64,000 nt of DNA from Linnemannia hyalina (GCA_019671135.1 JAHRHY010000010.1:372001-436000); one strand, 5' to 3'. Positions 1 to 12,548 are shown, numbered from the stretch's first letter. Made by a program: numbers and translations. Notes: generated from the sequence alone by a model not told the origin.

Positions 1-2142
1 ACAACAGCAGCGGAACCCTTGAATAAAATCGAATTGACACTAACGATCTTCCCTGCTTTGTTCTATGTGTTTTTTTCTCCTATTCCGCCGCACACCAACC
101 AACCAAAAACCTATCAAGTTTGTCCAACTGTACTCTAGCAAACTGTACAAAATATCGCCGGGCATGTCACTTCTTGTCACCATGGAACTCCACACGCTTT
201 TTCTTTCTTTGACTCCGTCCTTCGCTCTTCCATCCGAGAGGTGAATGAGAACAGAAAGGAGGAAAGCGGGGAGAGAAATCATGACAGCAACATTGAATCT
301 TTGTCATTGATGCATCTATTTCTTCTCATCTACTTCACATGCTACAGACGCATGCCGGGTAAGTCGTGCGATGGAGAAATGACATTTGCAAGAATGGCAA
401 AGGAGTTTTCTTGTGTTCTCCTTGACTAACGCGAAGAGGAAAAACTTAAAACTGCAATCGGGCAGCTTGGCCACTCTCATTTTCGGGAGTGATTTCCTCA
501 GATGAGAACAGGGGTGACTCGAGAGCAAATACTGATGGATTAGGGGTGGAAAGCAATAAGAAAACATACCTTCTCGTAATGGTGTGAAGGCACTCCACCT
601 TCGAGAGTGTGGACCTGGATGGACCAAGGACAGGCTGGATCAGAGTGGAGCGATCGAGACGCGAAACCCTATTCATATCTTGCCGGTAAAAGGAATCGTT
701 TTTCTTTGTTGTTGCTTTTGTTTTCTTGTGCTTTTTTTTTGTTTTCACCCTATTGGTGTGTTTTGTTTGTTTGGTCCCATTTACCTTCTGGCCGATGTTG
801 GTCTGTCCTGGGTCTGTTCTTACTTGCCGATGAACGACGGTCGCTTAGATGGATGTGAATGTTTACGAGCTTGATCTCTTCGTTTTCTCAATTGGCGTCC
901 CTGCAACCTCTCCTCTTTTTTCAATTCATTAGGCGATGGATGTTGGTGCAACAACACCGGATAGGTTTACGTTCCTGAATTGTCACGCCATGGCACGGAT
1001 GAAAAGACGCTAAAGAGGGAGCTTTTTTACTCACACCCTGCTTTCCCGAAGAGACACAATCGCGTTATCCATCGCCGTCCAAAAGAGCAATGGGCACCAA
1101 CAAAACAACAACAAAGAAAAAGAAGGGAAAGAGGAGAGAGAAAAGGAAACAGGGAGGGGACTCTCCTTCCTCCTCACCCTTTGCTTCATCCCCATTCCCT
1201 GTACTTTCCCTTGACGTTCCCATCATACCCCTCGCCGCTTGTTCTCGGACTTGAACACAAAGGCAAAACGACAAAAAAAAAATAAAAATAAAAATACAAA
1301 CAGGTAACCTACGCGTGAGTATGTGCGCCCTCCTCACGACTATGGGGAAAAAACGCACAAACACACAACTGACCCTCTCCACCCACTAAACTAATTGTGA
1401 GAGCATGAGAGCGTCCGGTCCGTCTTGACCCTTTTTTGTCTGTCGCGCGCTTCGAGTAAGTAGTCGGAGACACAACAATAAAAAACTTGACAAAGAGTAC
1501 ATGCCTTTTCATTGATGTACCCTTGCATGTTCGTTTTACTCATCATCGGCTGCCCGATTCTCCTCTCCACACATGTAAACACGCAATTTTGTCGGTGGAA
1601 GGAATTAGGAGAGAGGAGGAAAGCCAAGGGAAGACTGACAATCCTAACCTGCCCAAGCGCTGGTCCTTTTTTTGTCGACAGCCAGCATGTGATGGCATAG
1701 TGCTGCAGGTTTTGATGGAAGGAAACACGCGATTAAAAAAGACAGCAGGGTTAGGTGTAAAAATGGGTGGGAAGTTATTGTGGGGTGGGAAAATTTCTAA
1801 CTAGTCAAATTTCTTTGTTCTCCTCCCTTCGCCCCATGTTTGATTTTTCATTCAGGTTCGATTTGGGCGGATCATTTTTTTGTTTGGTTTGCCAAAGCAA
1901 GGAGATGGTTCATTCATTCATTTGCACATGGGAAGGAGGAAAGGGAAGATAGAAGGAGATAGAGAGGATTGAAGATAGGTATGCCAAAAGAAAAAAAACA
2001 AAGTTGAGGGATGGATCTTTTGAAAATGCTTCCCGCCCACTTTCCCTATTTTGGCACGTCAGTTTTCACCGTTTGGTGTTTTTTCTTGTCGGACCCATTA
2101 ACTGGCCTGGACTGGGACGGCGATTATTTTTATTAGTTCGTC
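1..2142. other. Gene-poor left flank
   Basis: No convincing gene is visible. The open frames here are short, overlap on both strands and have no recognisable domain. The right end, about 1800-2142, is the 3' side of the PKA gene. A short minus-strand stretch at about 576-690 ends in a splice-donor-like GTATG, but it encodes nothing recognisable and I do not call it a gene. Confidence 0.5.
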
Positions 2143-4870
2143 CTAAAAGTCTGGGAACAGATCGCGGAAGTCTGTGGCCATGTCTTCATCGTGGTCCTTG
2201 TCGGACAAGGATGGACTGGATGCTGCAGAGTCCGAGTTGACCTTGCTGTTGCCCTTTGGCCCCTTGATTTCGTCGTCATCGTCGTCCTCTTCGGGATAGA
2301 AACCAAAACCTAGAAAAATGAAACAAATAAGCGTTGTTGTTTGGTGTTAGTCGTCAGTGGTCTGATCAGCAGAACAAAATAATAATGGTGGCAAACACGA
2401 TGAATAGAAGCAACAAGCCAGTTGACTTACAGCTGGCATCGCCGTCCCATTTGACATCAGGGACAAAGGGCGCAGCGATCTCTCTCCTCAAGACCATCGA
2501 CCAGTCAACACCCTCGAACCATGGATGATTCCTGATATCATGACATCCATCTCTCAAGTTTCCATACCGCTTGGTCAAGTCTGACACTAACAGTCGTTTC
2601 AACAGATCCTTGGCGAGTGCGTCAAAGTACTTGGGATACCGCATCTCCCCATCAACAATCTTTTGACACATCTTGAACAGATCGTCGTCGTAGAAGGGCG
2701 GGTAACCCGCCAGCATCTCAAAGATAAAGATCCCAAACGACCACCAGTCGGCCGCCTTGCCGTAGCCCTTAGACTTGATCACCTCTGGAGCGAGGTAATC
2801 GGGCGTTCCACAGAATGTCCATGCAGTGTCGTTGTCGGCCAGGTGCTTGGCAAACCCGAAGTCGGTGATCTTGACGTTGCCCTGCGCATCGATCAAAATG
2901 TTTTCGGGCTTGAGATCGCGGTAGATGATGTTGTTGCCGTGGAGATATTCCAGCGCCAACAGTACCTGGCACGCATAGAACTTGGCCACAGAGTTCGAGA
3001 ATCGCTATTTCGTCACAAAAAAAATGAGGAAAACAGGCAATATGATGTCGATGTTAGTCAGGCCCCCTTCACCATGCTTATTGCTTTATAGCACCATATA
3101 TCTTTCTTGCATTTGCTTTCATTTCTTGTCTCTTACCTGCATGCGACGTAACACGCTAAACAACTCTCCTCCGACGACATAGTCCATGACAATGTACAAA
3201 CTGGCATGATCCTGGAAGGTACCCCAAGTCTTGACTAAGAACGGATGTCGAATCTGTTCCAGAATGCGCTTCTCCTCGTTGACGTGCTCGATTTGGTTCG
3301 ACTGGACAATCTGTTTCTTCTTGAGGACTTTGAGGGCGTAGAAGCGAGAGTTGTAGATCGACTGGACAAGATGCACCCTTCCACAGGATCCTGTTCCGAT
3401 GGTTCTGTTTATCGTAAAGTCCACCAGCTGGAAAGGCCTTGGTTTGACAGCAATCAGCTCCTGGGTTTGGAAATTAAAGTGCTTTTGTTCAAACTGGAAG
3501 GGCTGGGGCGAGACCGTCCTGGAGGAGTAGGACGACTGTCGGCTGGTGTTACTGTTTGAATAGCCAATTTGCTGTTGCTGTTGTGGGTAGTGATGTGATG
3601 ATTGGTACTGTTGAGGTGGTGGTGGATGGTTTTGGTAGATATTATGTTGTTGTTGGTGCTGCTGATGCTGATAAGGGTGCGACTTTTGCATGTATGGTTC
3701 CTGCTCATACATTCCATAGGGCTGGTGTCCCATTGGTCCGTAAGGCACATTATTAGATTGTTGGTATGGTGCATGGTTCTGGAACATGTGATCCTCCTGA
3801 CGGTGACCCTGACCCTGGGGAGTGTAAAATGTCGGCTGGTGCTTCTGCTGCTGGTGTTCGATGGTGTTATTGTTGCTGTTGTTGTTCTCAGGTCGGTTGG
3901 AAGGGGATTGCTGGTGTTGACGCTTGTCCCAACGATTCGTGTCGACTGGGGGTTCGTGCCCAAATCCAACCTGCTGGAATGTCGGATTTCCGATTGGGGA
4001 AGGAAGGGGCGAAGTCCCGGACTTTTTTCTGTCAGTATCCGTCATGGGTTTCCCTCCCTGGCCCTGATAGCCGTGGAACGATTGCTGCTGCTGCTGGCTG
4101 TCGTATTGATTGGTTTCTGCAGAGGCTGGAGTGAGAGAGTTATTCCTGTTGGCTCCTTGGAAATAGGATGGTTCCTGCCCAGAGACGTCCATCAGGTGCT
4201 CGCCAGCTGTGCTGTAATTGACGGGGAAAGGTGTTGCTGGCGACTCTCGTGGGAGAGGGCTGGGCTGAGAATGGCTCGGTCTGTTGAGAGCCTGGTTCTG
4301 TCCAGACGCACGGTGGGAGAGTTTAGCCTCAGAGGCGGACGTTCGGAGCATGGGAGGCTTTGTGGCACCACCACCTGAGGTAGCAAAGGTTGGAGAAGGG
4401 AAGGAGTGGGTCGTGCGCCCACTGCCCTCGTTATGATTGAGCTGACGACCGTCTTCGGAACGAACACGAGCCCTTGGTGGGTTCATGCCATTACCTAAAA
4501 GAGCTGCCTTCATCTTTGCACCCTCGCTCATATGATCCGCCGAGAGTGGTCCTTGCATGTACTTTTCTTGGAGATACATTTGCTGTTGTTGCTGGAAAGT
4601 GAGTGTTCCCGTGGAAGAGACAGACGATGCCGAGTTTGGGCCTGGGTCGCGGATATAGAGTGAGGGAGTCGGGAAGGAGGAGAGCATGTTTTGAAAGTTG
4701 TTCTCCTTGCGAGGGTAGGGTGATGTTGGTCGTGATGTGGATAGTTTTCTGGAAGATGCTGTTTTTGGCCAAGGTGCTTGTTGGTGTTTGAGATTGGTGG
4801 GCGAGGTGCCACTTTGATTAGAGCTGGGCTTGGAATGCCCTTGGGTATCTTGGATCGGAATGGTGTTCAT
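2143..4870 (-). CDS. cAMP-dependent protein kinase (PKA) catalytic subunit with long N-terminal extension
   Basis: AGC-family serine/threonine kinase, the catalytic subunit released by cAMP from the regulatory subunit. Exons on the minus strand are 4870-3137, 3004-2431 and 2309-2143, with canonical GT-AG introns, giving about 824 residues. The kinase domain starts near residue 480. It has the glycine loop GTGSCGRV (about 492), the lysine in YALKV (about 514), YRDLKPEN with catalytic Asp about 608, DFG about 626, and the activation segment WTFCGTPDYLAPE with the PDK1-site Thr about 641. The small last exon completes the AGC tail, which is acidic and ends in FPDF, the FxxF hydrophobic motif of PKA. 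Residues 1-480 are low-complexity Q/N/S/P/H sequence, far longer than in animal PKA. The start at 4870 was chosen because an in-frame ATG at 4924 would add an unlikely hydrophobic stretch. An S6K- or Sch9-type kinase is less likely, because there is no C2 domain and the tail ends at FxxF. Confidence 0.93.
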
Positions 4871-5480
4871 GAAGGGCTTGTCAAAGTGGTGGATGAGATG
4901 GTCAAAAAAAAAGAGACAGAGCAAAAATGAGGAGAATCAGGAAAGGAGGGTGGTTCGTCGTGCGATTGAAGGAGAAGGAAGGAGACTTAAAAAATATGAA
5001 AGGGAAAGGATCTTTGTGTCAGGAGAAAGGGGGCTTGCCACAGTCGTAATACCAAAGTGTCCAATGGTTAAGCTGTGTGTTGAAGGGTCTGAATTGTTGA
5101 AGTAGTTGTCGATTGCCGTCTTTACTTGGCGAGGTTCGACACTTTCGTTGTGTCTATTGCCTCTGGAGAGTTTTTTTTCTAAGTAGGACCAAGAGGGAGG
5201 GAAGAAGCAGAGAGCGAGGAAAGTATGAGCAAAAGTGAGATCGAAGCGTTTTGAGTCAAGGCAACAAGAGCAAATTGCGACTAAGAATGCGCAAGAACGA
5301 GAGGTGAGGATACGAAAGAGCGAGACAAAATGGGAAAACAAAAAAACACGGATGCTCAATTGCCTCCACATTCTTCGAGAGAGAAAGAGGAGAGAGAGAG
5401 GGGACAGGGGAGAGCCCACAAGATGCAGAAAAAAAAGAACGAGTGGTTGCCCAACTTGCAGTCGGGAGTGATTCAATCGT

Positions 5481-5490
5481 CTTTATATAC
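5481..5490 (-). promoter_or_regulatory. TATA-like box upstream of PKA
   Basis: Read on the minus strand this is GTATATAAAG, a good TATA match about 610 bases before the PKA start codon. The interval between them is strongly pyrimidine-rich on the coding strand, as before most genes here. It would imply a long leader; no transcript evidence is available. Confidence 0.4.
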
Positions 5491-8192
5491 TGTGAAGCCT
5501 AATTCGTGCTTTGCAAGTTTGCAACGCAGGGTCGCCCCATCCATGCCTTTCAAAGAAAGGACACTGGATAAAAGATATTGAGTGAGAAGCATAGCACGAA
5601 AAGTCGAATTGGGGCGAGGGAGGGGGATTGAGGTGCAGCTCCTTTGACAAAAGGATCCGAGGGTCGCGTGCAGGTGAGATATGTGGGCGAAGGGGATAAA
5701 ATACGACGAGAGGGCGAATGAAGAGTGAATAACGACTGAGGCATACTTTGTATGAGTGGATAAAAGTGATGAATGCTAGGGATTCAAGGGAGGATCGGGA
5801 TGTGTATCGATGATATAGCCAGGGCACTGAGACGATGACGATGGGGTACAGAGGGGAGCAGAAGAGAGTTGGAGGTGGAAGAAGAAGGATTTATGAAAAA
5901 AGATGGCGTGAGGAATGAAGAAGAGAGAAAAGAAGAGAAAGGAGAGGAAAGGAGACGAAAGAAAAAGAAGGGAGAAAGGAATGGATGGTCTGTGGACAGT
6001 AAATCGTGGTTGAGCTTCGTATGGCTTCGACAGAGGAAGATGATTGGATTGGTGGAGGAGGAAGGGATCCAAACAGAAGAGGAAACATAGGGAGACAGGC
6101 CGACAGAGAGAAGGAGGGAGAACCATTCAAACACAGACAGAGCCATACAATAAGCGGGAGAGTACGAATGGGCAAACACAATTTGCGGTATCAATGGTAC
6201 AGGCGGTACGACTAACGTCTCTTCCCTCTTAAAACTTTACAATGAGCAAGATGAGCAAATCCATATAGAGCCAAGGACGCACTCTTCTGGCTTGACGAGG
6301 GAACTGACTGAAGCTCCTCTGGGACGACCTGCCACTGTAGTCGATGCAATGGTAATAATATATGAAAGCGAGATATACATAGCAAGCGAGCGAGAAAGAG
6401 GGAGAGAGGGAGAGAGGGAGATAATGAGAGAGAGTGAGAGAAAGAGAGAGAGAGATGAGAGGGAGAAGGACATGGTCCAATGTTCATTCTTAGGCCTGTC
6501 GCTTCTCCTTTCCGACAATTTGGTTGCTTTTTTATTCTAATCAGCGGCCTCCTCCCCTTCTCCCGCGTTAAAAAAAAACAAAGCAAGATGTCACCAAAGA
6601 ACGGTGTCTGTTGTGCCTGTTCAAGAAACATAAGGCACTCCTATCGTTGCATCTCAGCGCAAAGGGATTATCGTTTACACGGGCACAGACAAAATAAAAA
6701 GGCAAGAGTTAAAAAAATCAAACTTGGGAGGTGACATGCAGATTTGCGAGCTGGGGCATTGGGACATTCCTGCAGCTGTGTGAGTGTATGGTATGTGTGT
6801 GTGTGTTTTGCCTTTGCTCGAAAATCAAGGGGCGGATTGCTTTGTCACTGGGACCATGTCTACCTTTTCCACCTCCGCCCAAAATACGAGGAGCTGAACA
6901 AACCACAATAACTTAAGGAGAAGAGGAAAATGAATGAGAGGTATCATAGAAGGATTGAGACAACAAACAAATGAAGAAGACTTTGAAGAAGTGGAGCTAA
7001 AGGAGGAAGGAAGAAATGGGAGGATATGATAAGAAGGAAGGAATCTCCACGACCCCAGAAAGGGCTCACAAGGGTCTAGATGAGGCATCAAAGGACCGCC
7101 AATGACACCGTCCAAAACTCTGGAATGATGGGCCTGTTTGTTGGTAAGCGAAGTAATAAAACTCTGGAGCTGGAGAAGTAGAAGAGGAGGAAGAGGCAAA
7201 ATATAGAAGACGAGGGGAAGAAAGTCGCTTTTTTTCTGTTTCTGCAAAAGTGAATATGGGAACAAGATCATTGAAGTGCAGATGGTGAAACGAGTGAGTG
7301 AAACGATTGAAGGAAAGAGGGATGGATACAAACAGCATGCACATGAGATAGTACCGTAAGCGAGTAGAGGACAAATCGACAGTAGAGGATGGAAGGTGAA
7401 AGCGAAAGAAGAACAGCAACGCCATACACACGAATAACCTACCAACCATTCTCCATGTCTTTGCATTTGCCCATTATGACGACCATGTAGGATTTCTGTG
7501 GTCACTGATCAGATCAATGAATGAGACCAAAAAGGTTTTTTTCAAACCACGCGTATTTCATTTTGAGAACCACACAGCATCAATATCTCCATTTCTTTTG
7601 TAGGAGAGACAACAACAAACAAACGTAGGGTAACAATCTTGGGTTAGGTACGCATTCTCCCTTTCTCCCGTGATTGGTTCTCTTGATAGATGCCCAGTTC
7701 CAACTCAACATGCCGCGGGAAGGGTGTCCCATTGCAATGCCTGCTCGTTCATGTCGCCCAAAAAAACGTGGGCATGTGCAGTCCCTGAACTCAGCTTTGG
7801 AGAGGAGGTTTAAAATGCGCTCTCCTACTTTTTTCTCTCCTTTCGCGCCTCGACGCCAATTGACGGTTTGTGCTTGTCTTGTCTCACGCAATGGAAAAAT
7901 AGTTCCTCGCACACACGTCCCCGCACAAACCGGCTCGGTCGATAAAAAAGCATGCTCTCGTCCACTTTGACCTCACCAAAAACGAGTGTCTCTCCCTTGC
8001 CACGACCCTGGCTTTCGACGTTCTTCAACCCCCAAGGCCACACTTTTTTGACATTCAAACCCCATCCAAAAACACATTACTTCCATCTCATCTTTCTTTC
8101 ACCAGTTCATTCTTCCCCCACTTAACATCTCACCATTACCTCTCTCCTAAACTCCGCATACCTCGTTTTACTTTCCTCAACTATCTTTCACC
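5491..8192. other. Intergenic region between PKA and acyl-CoA dehydrogenase
   Basis: No gene is supported. From about 5540 to 7450 the minus strand is CT-rich, which produces long open frames (for example 6825-7505) that encode only S/P/L/F-rich sequence without a domain. The right end, about 7980-8192, is CT-rich on the plus strand and is probably the leader of the dehydrogenase gene. Confidence 0.5.
6387..6470. repeat. Imperfect GA/CT microsatellite
   Basis: A purine tract of GAGA and GGGAGA units on the plus strand, interrupted by single substitutions. It sits in the intergenic region and codes for nothing recognisable. Confidence 0.85.
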
Positions 8193-10878
8193 ATGGTTTT
8201 CGCAAGCGCCAACATTGGATTCAAACAAGACGTTCCCCAAGAACAAAACGTCTTCCTTGAAGACCCTGTCATGGTCTCGGTTCTGGAGAGATACTTACCA
8301 GAGAAGATCCTTAACGAAATCTCTCCGTAAGTACCCAATCCTTCCCTCTACTTTTACTTTTTGTCGCTTTCTTCTTCCAGATGAAGCTGGAATGAAGACG
8401 GGAGAGACGGCGGGCTCTTACAGAAAGCCCTCCCCACTTCATATGCACTGCCTCTTTTTTGTTCTCACCTTCCACTAAAGTACGGGTGCCTATTACAAGA
8501 GCTGACGGATTGACGACCATTGTTCTTTTTCTTTGCATACCATAGTGATCTTATTCAGATCAGCGACTGGTCTAACACTGGTGAGTGTGGACAGAAACAA
8601 CGCGCCTTTGCAAACTCGCTCCACATTCATGTTACCTTGCTTTGAACACGTTAAAGTAACACTCTACACGTGATCATTTAATTAGAGGGTGCTGCATTGA
8701 CCGCCCGCATGGAGGAGGATCAGCCTCGCCTCCGCCAATACGACTCCTGGTGCAGGTAAAGACTTGCTTGTAGTCTCGAAGTTCAGTCTGACGTTCTGTT
8801 AATATGTATGTATGTCTGTATGATGCTAAGACACCTTCATTTTTTTTTTGGGAAAATAGACGCGTTGACGAGCTGTTAGTGACTGAAGCCTGGAAGAAGC
8901 AAAAGGAGATTGCGGCCCGCGAGGGAGTTGTCGCCATTGCCTATGAGCGCAAGTACGGCGAGTATTCGCGTATGTACCAGATGGCCAAGTTGATGCTCTG
9001 GACCTCGGGTGCTGGTCTTTACAGCTGCCCTATCGCCATGACAGGTAATCACATTTATTGTAATCCTCGTTCTTATATGACTTTTTTTTAGCCGATGGGT
9101 TGACTAACGTAGGCACCCTTTCATTATATTGAATAGATGGCTGCGCTCGTGTTCTCGAGCTCAATGGTACCCAGGAGATGAAAGAAACTGTCTACGAGCG
9201 TCTCATCAGGTATATTGCCGTCACATCCCCCCGATGTTCTCTATCACATCTCTGAATCTCCTCTCACAGTTGCTTTCTTACTTTGCCACTCCGTAGCCGG
9301 GACCCTAAAAAGTTCATCACCAGCGGTCAATGGATGACAGAGCGCGCCGGAGGCTCAGATGTCGGCCGCACCGAGACCCAAGCCGTCTGGGACGAGACTC
9401 GCAAATGCTGGTTGATTTCTGGGTTCAAATGGTTCTCGAGCGCCACCGACGCCGATGTGACCATGCTTCTCGCTCGCACCCACGACTCCAACCCATCCGC
9501 CACCCCCGGCTCCATGCGCGACGGTAGTAAAGGTCTTTCGTTGTACTTGGCCAATGTCCGTGATGGGGACGGCAAGCTGAACGGGGTTAGGATCCATAGG
9601 TTGAAGGATAAGGTGGGAACCAAGGCTTTGCCAACTGCCGAGTTGGAGTTGGATGGGATGATTGCTCAGCAGGTGGGGGATAATTATCGAGGTGTGAAGA
9701 ATATTTCGGCAATTTTGAATATTACGCGTGTTTATTGTGGCATGGGATGTACTGCTGCGATGCAGAGATTCATCCTTGCCGTCAAGGAGTATGCCCGTCG
9801 TCGTGAGGTAAAGTAACCGTGCTTAATGTCATACTGGATGAAGACTTTTGTGGGATGCATTGTATTCCATGTACTTACCGCCTTACACCATGCGGATCAA
9901 ATTGATTTCTACGATAGGTGTTTGGAGCACTGTTGAAGGACCAGCCCTTGCACCTGGCAACCGTTGCAAATATGGAGCTCCAGTACCGTGCCACCAGCCA
10001 GTTTACATTCTACTGTATCGCCATGCTGGGCCGCATCGAATCTCTCGACAACAACCTGCCCCGGGTCAAGGACCAGGACATCCCTCTCCTCCGTCTCTTG
10101 ACCCCCATCTTGAAGGTCTGGTCTGCCAAAAACGCGTTTGCAATGTCGCAGGAGGCCATGGAGTGCTTTGGTGGCCAGGGTTACATGGAGGAAACTGGTC
10201 TGGGCCGTGCTATGAGAGATGTCTTGGTCAACACCATCTGGGAGGGTACTACGAACGTCCTGTCGTTGGATGTCCTCCGCGTCATGGCCGAGACTGGCGG
10301 TGATGCCTTGGACCTCTTTGCCGAGGTAACGTATCCTTATCATTTCTTATTTTGATGTTTATCTGACTCAAAGCGTCACTCATACCTGACAGGATCCTTT
10401 CTTATCTATCGCTCATTCGAACATATAGTCGGTCCGCGGTATTTTGGCGCCATTGAAGGACCAACCCCAATGGAGCAAGTCCGCGAGGAGCCTCGAAGAC
10501 TGCCTGGCCTTAATCTCACATCACTTCACCACCTACGCAACCCTCGAGACCCGCAACTTCTTGGAAGCCTCAGCCCGCGGCCTCACCTTCGCGATGGCCG
10601 ATGTGATTTCTGGCGCCCTGCTCTGCCAGCACGCTGCCTGGTCCGCTGTCAAGGCTCAAGCCAACCCATCCAACAGCATCGTCGCTTCCGAGGCTTCTGT
10701 CGACCGTATTTCTGCCCAGAGATGGTGCGAGGGTCTGGAAAAGAAGTTGTCTTTCCAGATCGGGGGTTTGGGAAGTGAGACTCGATATGATGAGGACAAG
10801 TTGATGCTGTTTGGTCTGGCCGATGCCCGTACCTCTCACACCATCACCGTCCAGGTCCCCATTGCTTCCAAGCTCTAA
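8193..10878 (+). CDS. Acyl-CoA dehydrogenase, AidB-like subfamily
   Basis: FAD-dependent acyl-CoA dehydrogenase family enzyme. Eight exons: 8193-8326, 8546-8580, 8686-8755, 8860-9044, 9137-9209, 9297-9807, 9918-10325 and 10429-10878. All introns are GT-AG and the frame is continuous, giving 621 residues. AidB-type hallmarks are MTERAGGSDV in the FAD/substrate region, the middle-domain YLANVRDGDG stretch, and near the C-terminal catalytic region AMECFGGQGYMEETGLGR followed by IWEGTTNVLSLDVLR. The length is greater than the roughly 400 residues of beta-oxidation dehydrogenases and fits AidB/ACDH-11-type proteins, which have an extra N-terminal and C-terminal helical part. No clear mitochondrial targeting peptide or C-terminal SKL is seen, so location is unclear. 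The substrate cannot be told from sequence. It is convergent with the NECAP gene, with 134 bases between the two stop codons. Confidence 0.92.
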
Positions 10879-11012
10879 GTGGTTCCTGAACTGAGAAGTG
10901 TCCTCTGAACGTGCACATATTTTCCGTTTCAAGTTGTATTAAAACTGCAGTTATAACATATATCGATATGTATCCTGTTTTATTGGTATCTTCTTCCTGG
11001 ATCCAGGCTCGT

Positions 11013-11962
11013 CTACTTTCTCTTTCCTGGTGGTGGAGGAGGAGGAAGTAGTGCAGGAAGCACTATTGAAAAACAATAACAACATAGGTGGGTTAGATGC
11101 TGTAAGTTTGTTACCACCTGACAACAAAAAAACAACAACAACAGATAAACAAAGATGATAGTGACCAGCCTACCTCCTTCGTCAGATGCTGCGGGTCGGG
11201 GTGGACGATTCCTACGCGTAGAAGCTCCGGTACCGCCGCCTGCAATGGTCAAGTTCAAAGTCTGGCCTTCTTTTAGCGAAAAGTCCAGTTTGGGCTGTTG
11301 AACGCCAGACTTCTTTTGTTCTGCCGATCGTTCCTCTGCCGCCAAATGCCTAAAGCAAGTTCACACGAAGCAAAAGGTCAGTCTGACGAAAAATATTATA
11401 CAAATGAACGATATCACAAGAAGACAGCACCAATTGAACAAAAACACCATAGCCTTCCACCATACTTAAAATGATCCTGAAGGGCGACATTGAAATCGAA
11501 AGCATGGCTGCGGTCGAGGAAGCCCAGCCCAATGAAGGCATGTCGTCCTTGGTCTTCAATCCTGACGACAAAGTAGCGACTCGAGTCCGTGACGCTTTCA
11601 ATACAGCCCTTGTTCTCTTCGTAGGGGCACACGGCAAAGAGTTCTCCTGTTTGACCGTCCTCGAGGCGGATAAAACAATTTTTGCCCTGGGCAATGATCC
11701 GAAGACGCCCACGCCAGATGGGCTCGTCGACGTTACCCCAATCGGCGGCTCTGTAGCCGCGACTTGATGACTGCAGCGGTGGCACTTTGTAGACTAATAT
11801 ATGAGTTAAGGAGAACGTTCTATGGATGTGAGTGATGGAGTAAAATGCGTTCTGTAGTGGTAGTGAAAAGAGCCAGTTATTATTATTATCTAATTGTAGG
11901 TGTGTACCATAGCACTCTCGAATTACGAGGAGCACGGATTCATAGTCCGAGTCGTCAGACAT
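11013..11962 (-). CDS. NECAP family endocytic adaptor (adaptin ear-binding coat-associated protein)
   Basis: Clathrin-coat accessory protein that binds AP-2 and modulates endocytic coats. Exons on the minus strand are 11962-11908, 11793-11466, 11349-11174 and 11062-11013, giving 202 residues. The N-terminal PHear domain is plain: [19 protein letters not shown], then [48 protein letters not shown] and [13 protein letters not shown]. It is followed by a [13 protein letters not shown] motif and a proline-rich end ([12 protein letters not shown]), both typical of the family. The length is somewhat short compared with animal NECAPs but normal for fungi. The 110-base first intron keeps the frame, while reading through it would insert an N-rich segment in the PHear fold. 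Confidence 0.93.
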
Positions 11963-12155
11963 GGTGATAGTATGTAGTGTAGTGTAGCGTGGGGGTGGGT
12001 GAAAGTGAAGGTGGAAATGAAGGTGATGGGTGGATGGAAAGAAGGAGATGAAAAAGATGATGTCTGCCACGTTGAACGAAGGGGCTAAAAAAAGGTTGAG
12101 AATGGTTGGGGGCTCTCTAACTTGGATCGAGCAACAGTCACGACTCCCGTTCAAC

Positions 12156-12443
12156 CTAATGCTTCTTGAAAGGACAATCCGTCTTCCCTGAAATACATCC
12201 ACGTTTGCCGTCGTATTCCAGTCCACCAAAACATCCCGACCTGACAGCGTCGCGGCCCTCATTGCAGAGAAAGTACTCGCTGCAGCTGTCCGGGACGCGA
12301 ATGATCTGGAGGGCTGTTTTGCAAGTTTCAACAGGTGCGGAAGAAATAGTGTCGAGCCATGGGGCAGTGGACAGCATCACCAACAGCAGTAGGGCAATGA
12401 AGGCGGCGGCAGGATTTGTTCTTGTTCGGAATGAAGAGTGCAT
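12156..12443 (-). CDS. Small secreted protein with CBM14 (peritrophin-A type) chitin-binding domain
   Basis: Single-exon gene for 95 residues. Residues about 12-30 are a hydrophobic signal-peptide core ([14 protein letters not shown]). The mature part has exactly six cysteines, at 41, 54, 60, 71, 83 and 90. The spacing C-x12-C-x5-C-x10-C-x11-C-x6-C and the motif [12 protein letters not shown] match the CBM14/ChtBD2 fold, which binds chitin and is held by three disulfides. Such domains are common in animals and known from a few fungal effectors such as Cladosporium Avr4; they are rare in fungi overall. A role in binding or shielding the fungus's own chitin is inference. A TATA-like box lies about 100 bases upstream. 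The short tail after the last cysteine is PFKKH. Confidence 0.82.
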   Translation of the reverse strand: MHSSFRTRTNPAAAFIALLLLVMLSTAPWLDTISSAPVETCKTALQIIRVPDSCSEYFLCNEGRDAVRSGCFGGLEYDGKRGCISGKTDCPFKKH

Positions 12444-12538
12444 GGTGGTACGGGCTGATCGTTTCTTGGTGCTTGGGCGAGTGCGAGAGAAGCTGAGAAT
12501 TGATTAGAAAGGAGAAAAAAAACGAGAAGAGCAAGGTG

Positions 12539-12548
12539 GTATTTAAAA
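12539..12548 (-). promoter_or_regulatory. TATA-like box of the CBM14 gene
   Basis: On the minus strand the sequence reads CTTTTAAATA, about 95 bases before the start codon, followed by a CT-rich leader. Confidence 0.4.

Noticed and set aside
1845..1880. GGTTCGATT, resembling a tRNA B box
   Set aside because: No A box, acceptor stem or cloverleaf can be formed around it. No tRNA was seen anywhere in the window.
6825..7505. Minus-strand open frame of 226 codons
   Set aside because: The sequence is S/P/L/F-rich as expected from CT-rich DNA, has no domain, no good leader and no splice partners.
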